Assembly: GCA_036362985.1 (NCBI GenBank)
Contig: JAYGXS010000005.1
Coordinates: 52,012,992-52,076,991 of the forward strand
Source of the DNA: Ligula intestinalis
Lineage: Eukaryota; Platyhelminthes; Cestoda; Diphyllobothriidea; Diphyllobothriidae
Direction: 5' to 3'
Length of the DNA: 64,000 bases
Shown in pieces: positions 1 to 10,639 of the stretch. Position 1 is the stretch's first letter, and every line of letters begins with the position of its first letter. A program made the position numbers and the translations under genes. The notes beneath the pieces were generated by a model, which was given only the letters and a program-made list of their open reading frames with translations, ran no database searches and was not told the origin of the DNA.

Positions 1-290
1 CCCCATAAAGAAGGCGTAATTTGCTACCAAAAGAGTACAAGAAATAATTTTTTCGTGCATTTTTTCCAAAAAATATAGTTGAATCTATAAAAGCCATCGA
101 AATTAATGACGAAAAGGCATACTACTTAAGTAATCACGTTATATAGTACATGCTTTGTCTTGGCAGTCAGAAAGAAGCTCGTTAGAAAGCCGGCATCCTG
201 AAGTGTCTAAAATATGTTGAGATTAGGCTATGTGATCATCTTTATTTCAATCATCCGCAATTACTATGTTCCAAGCGAAATCTTATTTCA
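1..290 (+). repeat. Dispersed repeat, copy 1 (second copy 3155-3420)
   Basis: The order of words such as AAGAAGG, GAGTACAAGAAA, GGCATACTACTTAAG, GTCGGCATC/GCCGGCATC and GATCATCT is shared with 3155-3420 in the same orientation, with scattered substitutions and small indels. The family is not identified. Confidence 0.6.
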
Positions 291-1779
291 GTATTCCGGC
301 AGATATTGCATGAGATAGTGAATCGACTGTAAGTCTGCTGGCAAACTGCTAGGAATCACATACTATCAACGTTTCATCCTGGCAACCGTATATCTCTACA
401 ACCACATCCTACGCTGCAGGTAGTCTGGACCAGGCAATCATATCGAGGAGGGGGGGGGGGTGGTTATGTAAGTTAAACACTAGCACTTGCGGTCTGCAGG
501 TCCCAGTTCCTTGGGAGAAGCGGACACCTGGGAGGCCAAAGTGGTGGCAACACGTAAGTCGGTGCGGAAATACGTGGAGGATAGACTAGAGTAAATTGAG
601 TCTTGGACGAGTACAACCCAGCTGATAGGGCACCGAGTCCAGAGAGCCAGCGCGGAAATCGTCACAGCACCTTGAGCAGTCTATGTGTGAATGAGCCTTT
701 AAATTTAATTGCTGAGACTTCCTTGCAGCCGCTGGGCGTTGCGCCTTGGCGTCACTTTTGATTAGCTATCCCAGAGGCCAGCAACAGTGCAGGTGCACTA
801 GTTAGCAGCGGCGAATCGTAGCCTGGATCGATTCACCACATAAATTCGAGGAACTAAATAAGAAGATGCTGTCTAGCATTTCCACTCTATTAATTGCTTT
901 TCTGGGACAGTCCCCCAGCTGATAAGATCGCTGGAGTCGGCATCTTTCGCCGGCCAGAGATACAACATTTGACATCTGTTAATGAGACCTAAGTTTGCCA
1001 GCCGCCAGATGAACTAACCCAAGTGCTTTATCGGGCCCAGAGTGAAGCCTGCGAAGTTAAATATATTGTATAGACATGAGGGCACCCATTTGCCCTGATA
1101 GCGGAAAACTGCACAGACTCTGGACATACATTCGACCCTTCGAATGCCGACCGCGTAGTCTAAGGAACCACTGAGACCATTGTGCGGTTCTTCCTACAAT
1201 TTATGACACGCTATCGGCACCTGTAGCAACGTTGCGCCCATCGCGATTCCTCGTACGTGCAGTCTAGTTCTCAGCCAATCACAGCTATCTTAAGTAATTA
1301 ATCAACCAGAAAACTGACGCAGACGTACTCTCGCCCAAGCTGCAATGACGCATTCCCCACTTTCACACTCAAGACGCTGAGGGTTCCGGCACCGGACGTA
1401 CAATCTCGTACGGCTGCCCGTCTCTCTCAGTCTTTATTCTTATAGATAAACACGGAATAAAAGACCCCCAAACGGGAATATGCCTCCTTTTATTCTCATT
1501 CGCGACTGGACATGAAGGTTTTAAGGGCAAGGCTCAAAATGTAATGGTTCGAGAGCTCACCTTCTCCTAACACGAGACGGCACAGTTTTGGTTTCCCAGT
1601 CGCGCTCGATCCAGCGCCATGGCCCATTTCCGCGTGCGACGCGCAACCTTTGCTCTCGTGCGACTAGGACGCAAACAGGCACTCCAGACTAGTCGGGTCA
1701 ATCATCATCCTGAGGCTAATTCACACAAAGCCCACTCTGAGCCCTTGTGATAATTCCTGCGTTGACAAAGAGACCAGAA

Positions 1780-1800
1780 TCCGCCCCGACCTGGGGCGGA
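1780..1800. repeat. GC-rich perfect hairpin
   Basis: TCCGCCCC is followed by a 5-nt loop (GACCT) and then GGGGCGGA: an 8-bp perfect stem in the GC-rich block. Its role is unknown. Confidence 0.5.
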
Positions 1801-2361
1801 TGGAGGCATCGTCGTTGGACGCTGTAACGCTCCCGAGTGCTCACACGGCCCTTGCGGTTGAACGCCATACCAGACCGATTGGCAACCTACTCCTTTCTAG
1901 CATCGCACTATTCTGTCAGGACTACATTGTTCTTACCAATCTGGCATTCCTTAGAGTTCTCCCATCTCGAAAGGAAACGGGTCTGGAAGATCTCAGCTTT
2001 TAGCGCTAACCTCATTAGCCCTAACACTCTTCGCTATCCCTTTATAATTATTTTACTTGCAAGCCAAATCTATGAAGACCAAACTTGAACCTATGCCAAG
2101 TATCAATCCAAACACGGACTATGCAGTAGAGGTATACCTCACGACGGATGCCTATTGCGAAAACAACTTGCAGAATTGCGTCGAAGAAAGCACTTGATTA
2201 AAGCATACCAATTTAGGTTTATAAAATTCGGAAGACTACTGCACCGAAAGTGTTCTCAAAAGGACAAACAGATATTTACAAACGTATTGCCCACCTCCGT
2301 TTGCCAGAATAGTATGAACTTGTTCTCAAAACATATTCCCCACTATTTTTGTTTTGCCTAG

Positions 2362-2485
2362 GCATGGGAAATCGCCATGTCGAAACAACGGTATCTGTAA
2401 AGCCCTAAAGATGAAAGAAAGGATACTGAAGACCGTTGGGTACGAGTGCACCTGTCCTCTCGCCTGGAGGGGTTACTTGTGTGAG
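2362..2485 (+). CDS. Exon: EGF-like module, 3' part
   Basis: Acceptor TTTTGCCTAG ends at 2361; donor GTAAGA starts at 2486. After one leading base the frame reads Cys-rich EGF sequence with the last five cysteines of a module and a Gly-Tyr before the last Cys. The exon ends in phase 0. Confidence 0.85.
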
Positions 2486-5400
2486 GTAAGATGAATTAGA
2501 CGTTTCAATAAAAAGGCTGTGTAAAGTTAATATCTGAACACTCCACCTAAAGTGTGGCTCAGAATTCGCGCGCTATGCCCTTATTAACGAAAAATTGGTA
2601 TTCGCTTTTTACTAGGCATTAAGTTTATAATACTGATAACCCTGTAGCCTATTCTCAAGTGATTTCCGTCCCAAAAGTATGTCGGATTTTTAACTAGTTA
2701 ATCTCTGACCACTAAAAAGGTTGATGGTCTGTAAAAAATGGCTACTTACGTAGACAGCATTGACTGCCGTTAAAAAGTGAAATGTATTGTATTGAAAACA
2801 CTTAAGCGATATTATTCTAGTGTTTATGGTGGAAAATTACGCCCTTTTTAAATGTTTTACTTAAAAGAAGGGTATCATTTGGTTTTAAAAACTCTCTAGC
2901 TATGAGATTTTTCACGATTTTGAGGTGTTAATTCATAATTCATCGTATCGGTAAACTTATTAATGCTGCCTATAATGTGTGCCGCATGATACACATCCCT
3001 TGCAACGTTTCATGGAAATTAATTGACTTTTAATTTGGCAGGATGTAAAAGTGCGCATTTTTGAAAATTGAATTCAGGTGTAGCCGTCGGTAGGCTTCAA
3101 GATTATTCAGCAATTTATGAACTTTTTTAAAACTCACAGGTACTCTTTCTTTCAGTATGAACTAGAAAGAAGGCCTAATTTGCAACTAAAGGAGTACAAG
3201 AAAGCATTCTCTGGTGCATTTAGTAAATAAAATATATTTGCATTTATAATGACGGTCAAAATCAATGATAAAGAGGCATACTACTTAAGCAGCCATTGTT
3301 TACAGTACGTTCTCCTTGTAAACTGTCAAAAAACTCGCTAAAAAGTCGGCATCTTATTAAGACTGAAATACCTCAAGAAAAGCCTACAAGATCATCTGTA
3401 TCTCTGCCTTACTCAATGCCGATTAGCGATTGAATATCCATCTTTCGCAAAGGTCGGCATGTTGCACGAATTCTGGGCCATAGCGCTGGTGTCCCGCACA
3501 CGACCTCATGGGCCTCACTGGTATAAAGGGCGGCTGCGAATTCCCATTGGTGAGAACGCTGTAAGGGTTTTGTTGTAAAGGCACATACGGTGGACTCTGG
3601 ACACCGTGTTAACCTAAACGAAGCCTTTAAGGTGATCTACAAGGTCTCACCAGATTACCCGAAGTCCCTGGGTCAACGGCTGCTGGCAACAGTGGAGGCC
3701 ACGGCCATTCGCCTGATAAAGCCGGTGTTGTGCGCGCAGTAGAACCTTATTCAGGCCCCAAGCTTAGCATGGCCAACGGCAGCAGAACTACCAGCATTTT
3801 CCACGCGTTCTTTTCCCCCTCCCTCTCCTAATTACCCTGTCACTTCCCACTTTTTATCAACCCAAACCCCAACCCACCATTCCCAAGACTAAGTTGATTA
3901 GAACGATAATTAATTTATTGCTTGTTACGCTGTACCTTCCCCTTCCATAAAAATGTAATGGCCCGAAGAGAATTTATCGAAAGTATACGTATGCTCGCCA
4001 ACTGTCCTTCTGAATTATCGAATGAGGATTTTCGCAACCTTAAACGCACATATGTTGAGATACCAGACTCTAATGTTACCGTTGAATTGCTGCAACACTC
4101 GGGTTTCGAACACGCGTCAGCTGCAACAATGGAGTTGGATAGCTCTACCTGAAAACGGCTAATGAGTCAGAAATGGCCATCCTAGATTCCTCTGTCTGTG
4201 TCGGTAATGCCTATGTCAAACTCAATTTAAAGCCCTATCCTGCTGATATCGAAGTTAGCACCTAAACAGGCATTCGTAAATTTTCTGCCATCAGAAACCG
4301 AGAAACCCTTGCCGTTATGATGACCTCTGTGGCCCCTTTCCCTGTATCCGAGATCCAAACAATGAGCTTGCAGGCTACGCCTGCCGTTGTACCAAGGGAT
4401 ACAAACCAAAGAGTGAGTCAGACCCCACCTGTGTGAACGTAAATGAATGTGAGGATCCCATCAATACGCCTTGCCTCAACGGTGGCGAATGTCATGATCT
4501 GGTGCCTCCAACCTTTGTCGACGTCTCAGGAAAGGAGCGGCGATTCCGGTAATACTTATTGCATTTAACAAACTTGTAGCGGTGTTAAACAGCTTCTTGT
4601 ATTACAGAGTTAACTATGCTGCAGTGTATGCCAATCCCCCACTGAAAGGTAACAACATCGTGCTAGCACAGCGTGGGAAAGATCAACAATGGTTACATAG
4701 ACATATTTAACTTCTCTTTTTCATGAATGGATACCCTTCAACCTATTACGGTTAATTATTAAGTCAGTTTGGCAGATTAAGTTAATTTAGTTGACCCGAT
4801 TGTGAAGCGCGACATTCGTAGCTCAAGTGAGTAGAGCGTTGGCTTGGCTAAACGGCCTCTCTCCTATGCGGGTTCGAATCCCGCCGAATGCCGCGAGTTC
4901 TTTCACAATTGGGTCAACTAAATTAACTAAATCTGCCAAACTAACTTAATAATTACGTCAGCCTAGAAGTCATTCTGGTGGATTCTAGATGATTGCTTAG
5001 GAACTCCTGCTTGGGCAGTCAACTTGCTGCCCCGCATTGGTGGATTCCATGTGAGCGGCAAAGTTGGGCGGGTAATATCGATCCAAGTGTGATTAAACTG
5101 ATGGTGTACAGCGCGACATTCGTAGTTCAAGTGGGTAGAGCGGATGCTTGGCTAAAAGGCTTCTCTCCTATGCGGGTTCGAATCCCACCGAATGCCGCGA
5201 GTTTTCTCATAATTGGGTCAACTATATTACGGTTAAGCTACACGAGACACCTTTCAAAGCCGATCACAAAGGATCTTACGCCTACGCTCAAAACATATCC
5301 AGAACCTGTGAAGTCACTGCCGGACTACGATTCGAGACTCAGCTCGCTCATGGCTGAACTGCACTTATCCAGAGTTTAATTACCGATTTCTCATACGCCA

Positions 5401-8400
5401 ATCCTTCTGCTCTTAAGTAAACGATTCCTTACACATAAGACTCCAACGTCTTATCGTTTAATCTACTGGTTTATAACAGTTGAAATACGTCCATCTTCGT
5501 TTTACCCTTTGTATAACGCCAAACTGCCCAAATTGAAGAGATCTAGCAAGCAAGAACGACAAAGCTATACGTTTGAACCTTATGCCTAGACAGGCTATCA
5601 GGATAATAGATTAAAATAAATATCTGCCGGCTTGGTGCATTCAGTTGTGGCTGTTAAACGCCTCAGTTATACATTTTTGGGAAGTTACAATGCCCAAGCA
5701 GATTCAAACACACCGGGTTAACACGGAAGAGAGGATCAGCATACACTTCTTGATCGGACAAGATACCCTTGGCATGAAAGTCTTCTCTTGTGTCCACGTT
5801 CATTCTGTCTCCTGTTTTTTAACCGGGTTTTGCTTCTTTCAACTAAAATTCAGATGCGAATGCCGTTTTGGATTTACTGGAACGTATTGTGAAATACCAC
5901 CGCCCCCCGTGGCCTGGTCGGCTTGGGGTGACTGGTCTGCCTGCTCTGTTGAATGCGGCATGGGAGTTCGCAACCGTCATCGGACTTGTCCCCGACCCGG
6001 TGAATGCCTTGGAAAGGACACTCAAGCAACAGTCTGCGCTGGACGTGTGCTCACGTGCGATGATGTTGAAACCAAAATCATTGACGGAAAGGTCACCTTT
6101 ATTTATCGATCGGAGACCCGTATGTTGAAGCAGGTAAATGTGCTTGAAGATATTGAAACGAAACTGACCACATAAATCCGATTCTTCACCTCTTTCGCCT
6201 CCTCGCCCTCCTCCCCATCATTATCACCAGCATATTAGCTGTTATGTCCCAGCGTAATAGGCAGAAGAAAGGTGAAGAGCAGTTTCTTTTGGTCAGCGCC
6301 TTATTCAGGACGAAAAAAATATAGCGGATCTTGTAGCTCGTTCATTTTCAGCGTTGTTATATTGTTTTGCTCCTAGGATTGAGGGATGAAAATTTCTACC
6401 TTACAGATATCTTTCTAGAAAGATAATGCTCAGTTGAGTTGAACGCAATTAATTTGACGGAAATGTAGGAAAGTATGCTTAAGAGCTCCTATTTGTTAGA
6501 CACCGTGTAATGGTGTCTAAAATGTGGGAGAAAACCATCACCTAACCATAAAGGAAGTGATAAAAGCAGTACGAATTAACCAACTTTTTCGAGCGTGGGC
6601 AGTAATTGCGACACATGTACACACATATGCGCGAAGTACAGTAGCTGATTTAAGCACATCTGCGCTGAAGGGAAAGTAGGATTAGCTTTGGTTTTAAAAA
6701 GCGATGCTCAATGCCTGTAGGTAAATTTGCCGAGTTTGAGGCGTGAATAAATCACAAACGTTAAATAAATATTTAAATTGGTTTGGGGGATACTGATGTG
6801 ATAGCTGAAACAAGAACTCTGTTTCGTTTTCTTGAATTCTCCGAGTCTGTATACAGCAGCTACGCGTACGTCAAAATAAATGATAACAGCCATCATGGCA
6901 TTACGATGATCTACAGTGGATACACGCAGTCAGGAAGGAAAAGAATCGGCCAAAGTGCTTGAGTCTGCATAAAGTAACAACACGCATTCGACAACAATGC
7001 CACTTAGGGCAAAACCAATCTTGGGGGATCCTGAAGGAAGTAATGAGAGAGGCGGAACTGTCACTTTAAGGTGATTACAGGAGGCAGTTCCTGTGGACTA
7101 CCATTGGTCTGAAAACTCAAGTGTAAAGAGACCCAATACTGTGTCGGCTAGGAGGGGAATGCAAGCGTTTGAGGTCAGTGGCAGTGACAGCTTTATTAGA
7201 ACCATAGGGGGAGGGGGAGGCAATAACAATTAGGTCTTGAAACAGTTGTATCTTGATGCAGTGGGGGAGACGGAAGCCTTGTAGACAAATATGATAAAAC
7301 GACCAGGTAGCTGAACGGGTGGTGAGGACAGGATTTAAGTACAAATTGGCTGGGGGCGCGGACTAGTTTAAGCGCTAGTGTGCATTCGACTGGAAAAAAA
7401 TAGTCAATTGGAGCCGAATTCTTGGAGGAAGGATACTCATGCACGCAGTATTAGGGGACGATGGAACAGCCTTTCGCAAGAGGCAAGCAATCGTATTCGG
7501 TGTAGCAGAGAGTCGATGGGAATGCACGAGGGTAACTAATAACTTGTTCAGCTGGAAATAGCAAACTCCATTCGCCTCATTTTCGGATTCCGTCGCGGAT
7601 TCATTATCAGCGACGATAGCGGAAATGGGTAACACATACACAGGAGATTGCAGTATAGATAGAATACAGTGGCCATTCAGCTGCGGCAAATGCAGGCTAC
7701 CCCTATCAAGGATAGTTTCCTCTTGTGCGCTTCCTGGTCGATGGGGGTGTGCGGCTCGTGACCTACAGAGACTTCATAAAATTTGGCAGAGTTGCTGCAA
7801 TGATTGCTCAGGCATGTGGCGCCACGGTTAGAGGACGGGTTCGCCTTTGCGCACCCCGAGGGACGCATCGCTTTAGTTGAACTGAGTCCGAACGTTAAGT
7901 TTGTAAGATTGTCATCTCTCGCAAGAATTTCGGCCTCGTCATAAAAGCTGCGACCCGAAAATTGGTGTCATTTCTTTGCACTGCGGCCACGTGTTTGGCA
8001 ATTCACATTTTAAGAGGTCTTCCAGTGTCTCCAATGTAGTCGCCTTGGCGTAACTGCACCAAATCCTACAGACGACGCCAGATATTTGGTGGCTTGGCGG
8101 TGGCTCTTTTGGTTTCAATGGCCGACACCTCATGACTTCAACTCGAAGTTATGCAAGAAGGCGGCCGACGGCCTCAGAAGCGTTTTTAACGTACGAAGTC
8201 GCTCGTCAGAGTTTGACGTGGATGTAATTTTGTTGCTCGAGTTGTTTTTGCATGCTCAGAAACTTGCGTGGGTACCTATCCGTCGAGGATATTACAGTTC
8301 AGGGACTTTTTCTTCAAGTGCACTGTAGTGCAGTTCAACAAGACGATGAGGTGGCCTTACGCAATTGCTTTTGTGGCTGATTGCGTGGTTGCTATTGCAA

Positions 8401-8896
8401 TTAAGTTCTTGCATTGAATTTGTCCCCAAGTCAGGTCGAACACCTCCAAGCAGATCAAAACTACGCCTACTGAAATGCATTTAGTAGGTAAGTCCGTATT
8501 TAGTATAAATCATTCCCTAAAATGACGCATCCGATATCCGGATAAATTCCAAAGTTACAGGCTCAATATTTAATTTGATAAGCATCCTCGGACGTCTGTT
8601 TATTTTAGGCTGGAATCCTGTGGACACCAGAGGACGAGTTAATCCTAGTAGATGCCTTCGGCTGGTCCGAACAACAACACGAAGTGAAATACCAAGGGAA
8701 GGATCACGGCGTTCGTAATGAAAGCATTGCCCTCTGGCTGGGCAATGTAGTCAAGCTGCTGGGTCTCCAGCATGTCAGCAAATACTGGACTCACCAACAG
8801 ATTACGGCAGTTTTGTCTCTGCTTGCCACAGTTACAATAGTGGTGCCTGTATTCATTTTTCTGTTACTTAAACTATTGGAAGTAATGCGGAGATAA
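2362..8896 (+). CDS. EGF-like / thrombospondin type-1 domain transmembrane protein, 3' part (4 exons)
   Basis: Spliced model 2362-2485, 4295-4548, 5854-6133, 8609-8896. Every junction is AG/GT and all phases fit (first exon starts with 1 nt of a split codon; joins 0/0, 2/1, 0/0), giving 314 residues to a TAA stop. In order: the end of an EGF module (PCRNNGIC ... YECTCPLAWRGYLCE), a six-Cys module, a calcium-binding-type EGF start (NECED, CLNGGEC) completed across the next splice (CECRFGFTGTYCE), a TSP1 repeat (WSAWGDWSACSVECGMGVR, later CPRPGEC and LTCDD), and a C-terminal hydrophobic helix of about 20 residues (LSLLATVTIVVPVFIFLLL) with a short tail ending in MRR. Such proteins sit at the cell surface and bind matrix or other cells; the ligand is not predictable. 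The N terminus and signal peptide are outside the model. Introns hold transposon debris but the exons are intact. Confidence 0.85.
3155..3420 (+). repeat. Dispersed repeat, copy 2 of 1-290
   Basis: Diverged direct repeat of 1-290, inside the first recognised intron. Confidence 0.6.
3485..4015 (+). mobile_element. Penelope-like element, 3' fragment
   Basis: The frame around 3592-3795 (LNEAFKVIYK ... LLATVEATAIRLIKPVLCAQ, then a TAG) matches the C-terminal part of the PLE at 39.8-42.5 kb (NEAFRVIYR ... LATAEAVAIRLAKPILC). The C-rich and AATTA-rich tail to about 4015 also aligns with the 3' tail of that copy, including TGGCC(T/C)GA and CGAAA words. It is 5'-truncated and broken by a stop. Confidence 0.75.
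4016..4262 (+). other. Unassigned protein-like stretch with a frame break
   Basis: From the GAATTATCG after the PLE tail the frame runs as coding-like sequence (NEDFRNLKRTYVEIPDSNV) to TGA near 4150. A neighbouring frame then stays open with equally protein-like text (AILDSSVCVGNAYVKLNLKP) to about 4255. It could be a decayed part of a retroelement or a damaged exon. No domain is recognised, and there is no clean splice pair around both parts. Confidence 0.25.
4295..4548 (+). CDS. Exon: Cys-rich module and calcium-binding EGF start
   Basis: Acceptor TTTTCTGCCATCAG ends at 4294; donor GTAATA starts at 4549. The frame holds CRCTKGYKP, then NVNECEDP (calcium-binding EGF consensus) and CLNGGEC. 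It ends with two bases of an Arg codon, finished by the first base of the next exon. Confidence 0.85.
4752..4955. mobile_element. Foldback element, family A: inverted arms around a tRNA-like core
   Basis: The left arm 4753-4806 and right arm 4902-4955 are inverted copies matching at 51 of 54 positions. Between them, 4811-4892 looks like a tRNA: acceptor halves CATTCG/CGAATG, D-stem GCTC/GAGC with an A-box-like TAGCTCAAGTG, and a perfect T-arm GCGGG-TTCGAAT-CCCGC holding a consensus B box (GGTTCGAATCC). The length (82 nt) would suit a class II tRNA, but the anticodon arm does not pair, so this is a tRNA-derived SINE-like element, not a tRNA gene. It lies in an intron of the EGF-TSP1 gene. Confidence 0.8.
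5107..5235 (+). mobile_element. Family A tRNA-like core, second copy, left arm missing
   Basis: The core 5115-5196 repeats the 4811-4892 core, with the same B box. It is followed by AATTGGGTCAACTA, the start of the right arm, but the upstream arm is absent. The T-stem has one mismatch (GCGGG/CCCAC). It lies in the same intron and orientation as the complete copy about 300 bp upstream. Confidence 0.75.
5854..6133 (+). CDS. Exon: EGF end plus TSP1 repeat
   Basis: Acceptor CTAAAATTCAG ends at 5853; donor GTAAAT starts at 6134. It encodes CECRFGFTGTYCE, a Pro-rich linker, and a TSP1 repeat with the layered WxxWxxW tryptophans, CSVECGxG and RxRxC. A 40-residue tail after the last Cys leads to the membrane exon. 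Confidence 0.9.
7540..8480 (-). mobile_element. Penelope-like element, decayed 3' half
   Basis: On the minus strand, 8292-8480 reads NSNHAISHKSNCV (compare NSNHAISHKRSCV in the 18-20 kb PLE), and 7939-8133 reads SGVVCRIWCSY, the start of the GIY-YIG endonuclease, now broken. The 3' tail at 7565-7620 has the PLE end motif with the hammerhead core mutated (CTGATAA, GAAAA). It lies in the last intron of the EGF-TSP1 gene, antisense to it. Confidence 0.75.
8609..8896 (+). CDS. Exon: juxtamembrane, transmembrane helix and stop
   Basis: Acceptor GTTTATTTTAG ends at 8608. The frame is open in phase 0 for 95 residues to TAA at 8894-8896. It has one N-glycosylation sequon (NES) outside the helix and one strongly hydrophobic helix near the C terminus, followed by KLLEVMRR. 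Confidence 0.85.
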   Translation, partial: AGILWTPEDELILVDAFGWSEQQHEVKYQGKDHGVRNESIALWLGNVVKLLGLQHVSKYWTHQQITAVLSLLATVTIVVPVFIFLLLKLLEVMRR

Positions 8897-8997
8897 GTGA
8901 GGCACAACCACTTAACGTCTCTATACTCACAGACAGGTTTTCCTTCAGTTGACTCCACAAAATCAGAAAACGACTATAACTGAAAATGTTTTACGAA

Positions 8998-9003
8998 AAT
9001 AAA
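8998..9003 (+). other. Poly(A) signal AATAAA of the EGF-TSP1 gene
   Basis: Canonical hexamer about 100 nt after the stop codon. Confidence 0.6.
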
Positions 9004-10099
9004 ATGCTGTTTTCTAACCTCAAAGCGAATGACGACTTCGTCTTTTTTCCGCTTACTATGAAATCAGATCAATAGCTTATTCTAAAATAGCATTGTTTTC
9101 TGTTGGAAAAGCCTTTGCATATTTGGACGGAGGGGGAAGCTTCATACTCCTCAGATGCATTTTTTAAATATTTTGTACCAAGAGGGAGTTCAAAGGCGTT
9201 TTCCTATACTTCCTTTAAAAAACATGACTTGACTTTCAGTGACCTCGCCCGATGTCAGTGAACACCTCCCAACTTAGACGCCCTTGCCGTTGGTCAAGTG
9301 GGCGTTAGTTTTAACGTTTAGCATGTAACAGTATGCCTACTGATAAGAAAAAAAGTTTCTTTCATTACAAGTCAAAAATATTGTTTAGGCCTAATGTATC
9401 CTTTTCACCCCCAGGGATTTTGGTTCTGTTACCACCGCGTTTCTATGAATGGATACATTTTACAAGTCTAAAATGGTTCCCAGTGTTTACAATTGTGAGA
9501 TTTTCATGTAAGCTTCGGAAATGTGTTTAAATTCATTACTGCTCAATTAACCGGTAAACGTTATATTGCTTAAACGTAGGAGAAAATCACACAGCGCTGG
9601 CGCGTATTTTGATTACTGAAATGCAATGCCATCGAAGTCGAAAGGGGCGATAGCAGCCCTGAAGCTTATTTAATTTAGGCAATCCAAACATCTCCGGACG
9701 TTTGCTGACTTTAAAGCTGCAGAACCGAATTTAAAAAATGAATCAACATTTTCTAACTGGGTCCCTTTAACTCCTTTCGTGGGTACTGACCAAAGCAAGA
9801 GGCTTTGAGGTGGGAATGGGTACAGACTATTTATGCGGCGGCTGGCTTTCTCATCATCTTGTTTCCTGGTAAATATTTTGAGAAAATGATGAGAAGAACT
9901 GCTCTGCAAACATGAGAAGAACAAGTGACAACTGACGGAAACGGAAATTTGAGTTTCACTATGATGAACACGAATTTACCGTGGAGGTTTTGTCAGCGAG
10001 ATTAACAGTAAGCTAAGCAATATGGACCAGCACAGCTGGATTGAATCACAAATGCGCTAGGGCAAACGAGTTCTGACATTTTAATGTCTGGGATGATGA
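9004..10099. other. Intergenic, nothing recognised
   Basis: AT-rich sequence with only short ORFs and no domain. It follows the poly(A) signal of the first gene. Confidence 0.4.
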
Positions 10100-10639
10100 T
10101 GATTTTTGACCATCGCTTTCGATTTAGTCCATCATGTGAACCAACAGATTAGTACAGTGATGGTAAAGAAGACGAGAATGGATCCGGCGTTACCCACTTT
10201 CTCTAATGTAAGCCAGAAACACCGCCTAACTTATTGTTAAGTGATAGATGACTTTGTGTAGGTACTACCGCTCTATCTACCCGCATTCACCTTTAGGTGT
10301 CAAACGGGCTTAAGGAGGCCGAGGCTGATACGGTTACTAATGATTATACTACCGCTTCTACTTGTACTACTACTATTAGCTAGCTGGCGATGTAGCTACG
10401 CATTAGTAGTACGGGTATTAACAGTGCCGCTAAAATTTTCCAGAGGTGGGGCTGATTAAAGCCAACGCTAAGACTCATAAACCCTTGAATTCGCGTGAAG
10501 CTGGGTTTAAACTGTTCCAGGTTAGCACGTTTTCGAAGCCCTAGGCACATCATGGCTTGCTTTGGATTTCGTCCTCTCAAATCTAGCCACCAAGATGCGT
10601 CAGGGTATTGGTTAACGAAAGGTTATTAAGTAATAGGTA
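10100..10639. repeat. TACTAC/TAGTAG-rich dispersed repeat
   Basis: Part of a family with repeated (TACTAC)n-like patches and words such as ACCGCCTAACTTA (10220, 30255). Related sequence is seen at 15060-15300, 20160-20260 and 30180-30430. It has no coding content and the family is unidentified. Confidence 0.45.

Larger units (their letters stand above)
1..2361. other. Non-coding flank/5' intron of the EGF-TSP1 gene
   Basis: No exon is recognised here. Positions 1-290 are one copy of a dispersed repeat whose second copy is at 3155-3420. A run of 11 G lies at 450-460. About 1340-2010 is GC-richer than its surroundings and carries short unrelated ORFs with no domain I can name; it may be the remnant of a transposon. 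The first recognised exon begins at 2362 in the middle of a codon, so at least one upstream exon must lie here or beyond the window edge. Confidence 0.5.

Noticed and set aside
4811..4892. Functional class II tRNA gene
   Set aside because: Acceptor, D-arm and T-arm are good, but the anticodon arm does not pair, and the sequence recurs at 5115-5196 with arm sequence of a repeat.
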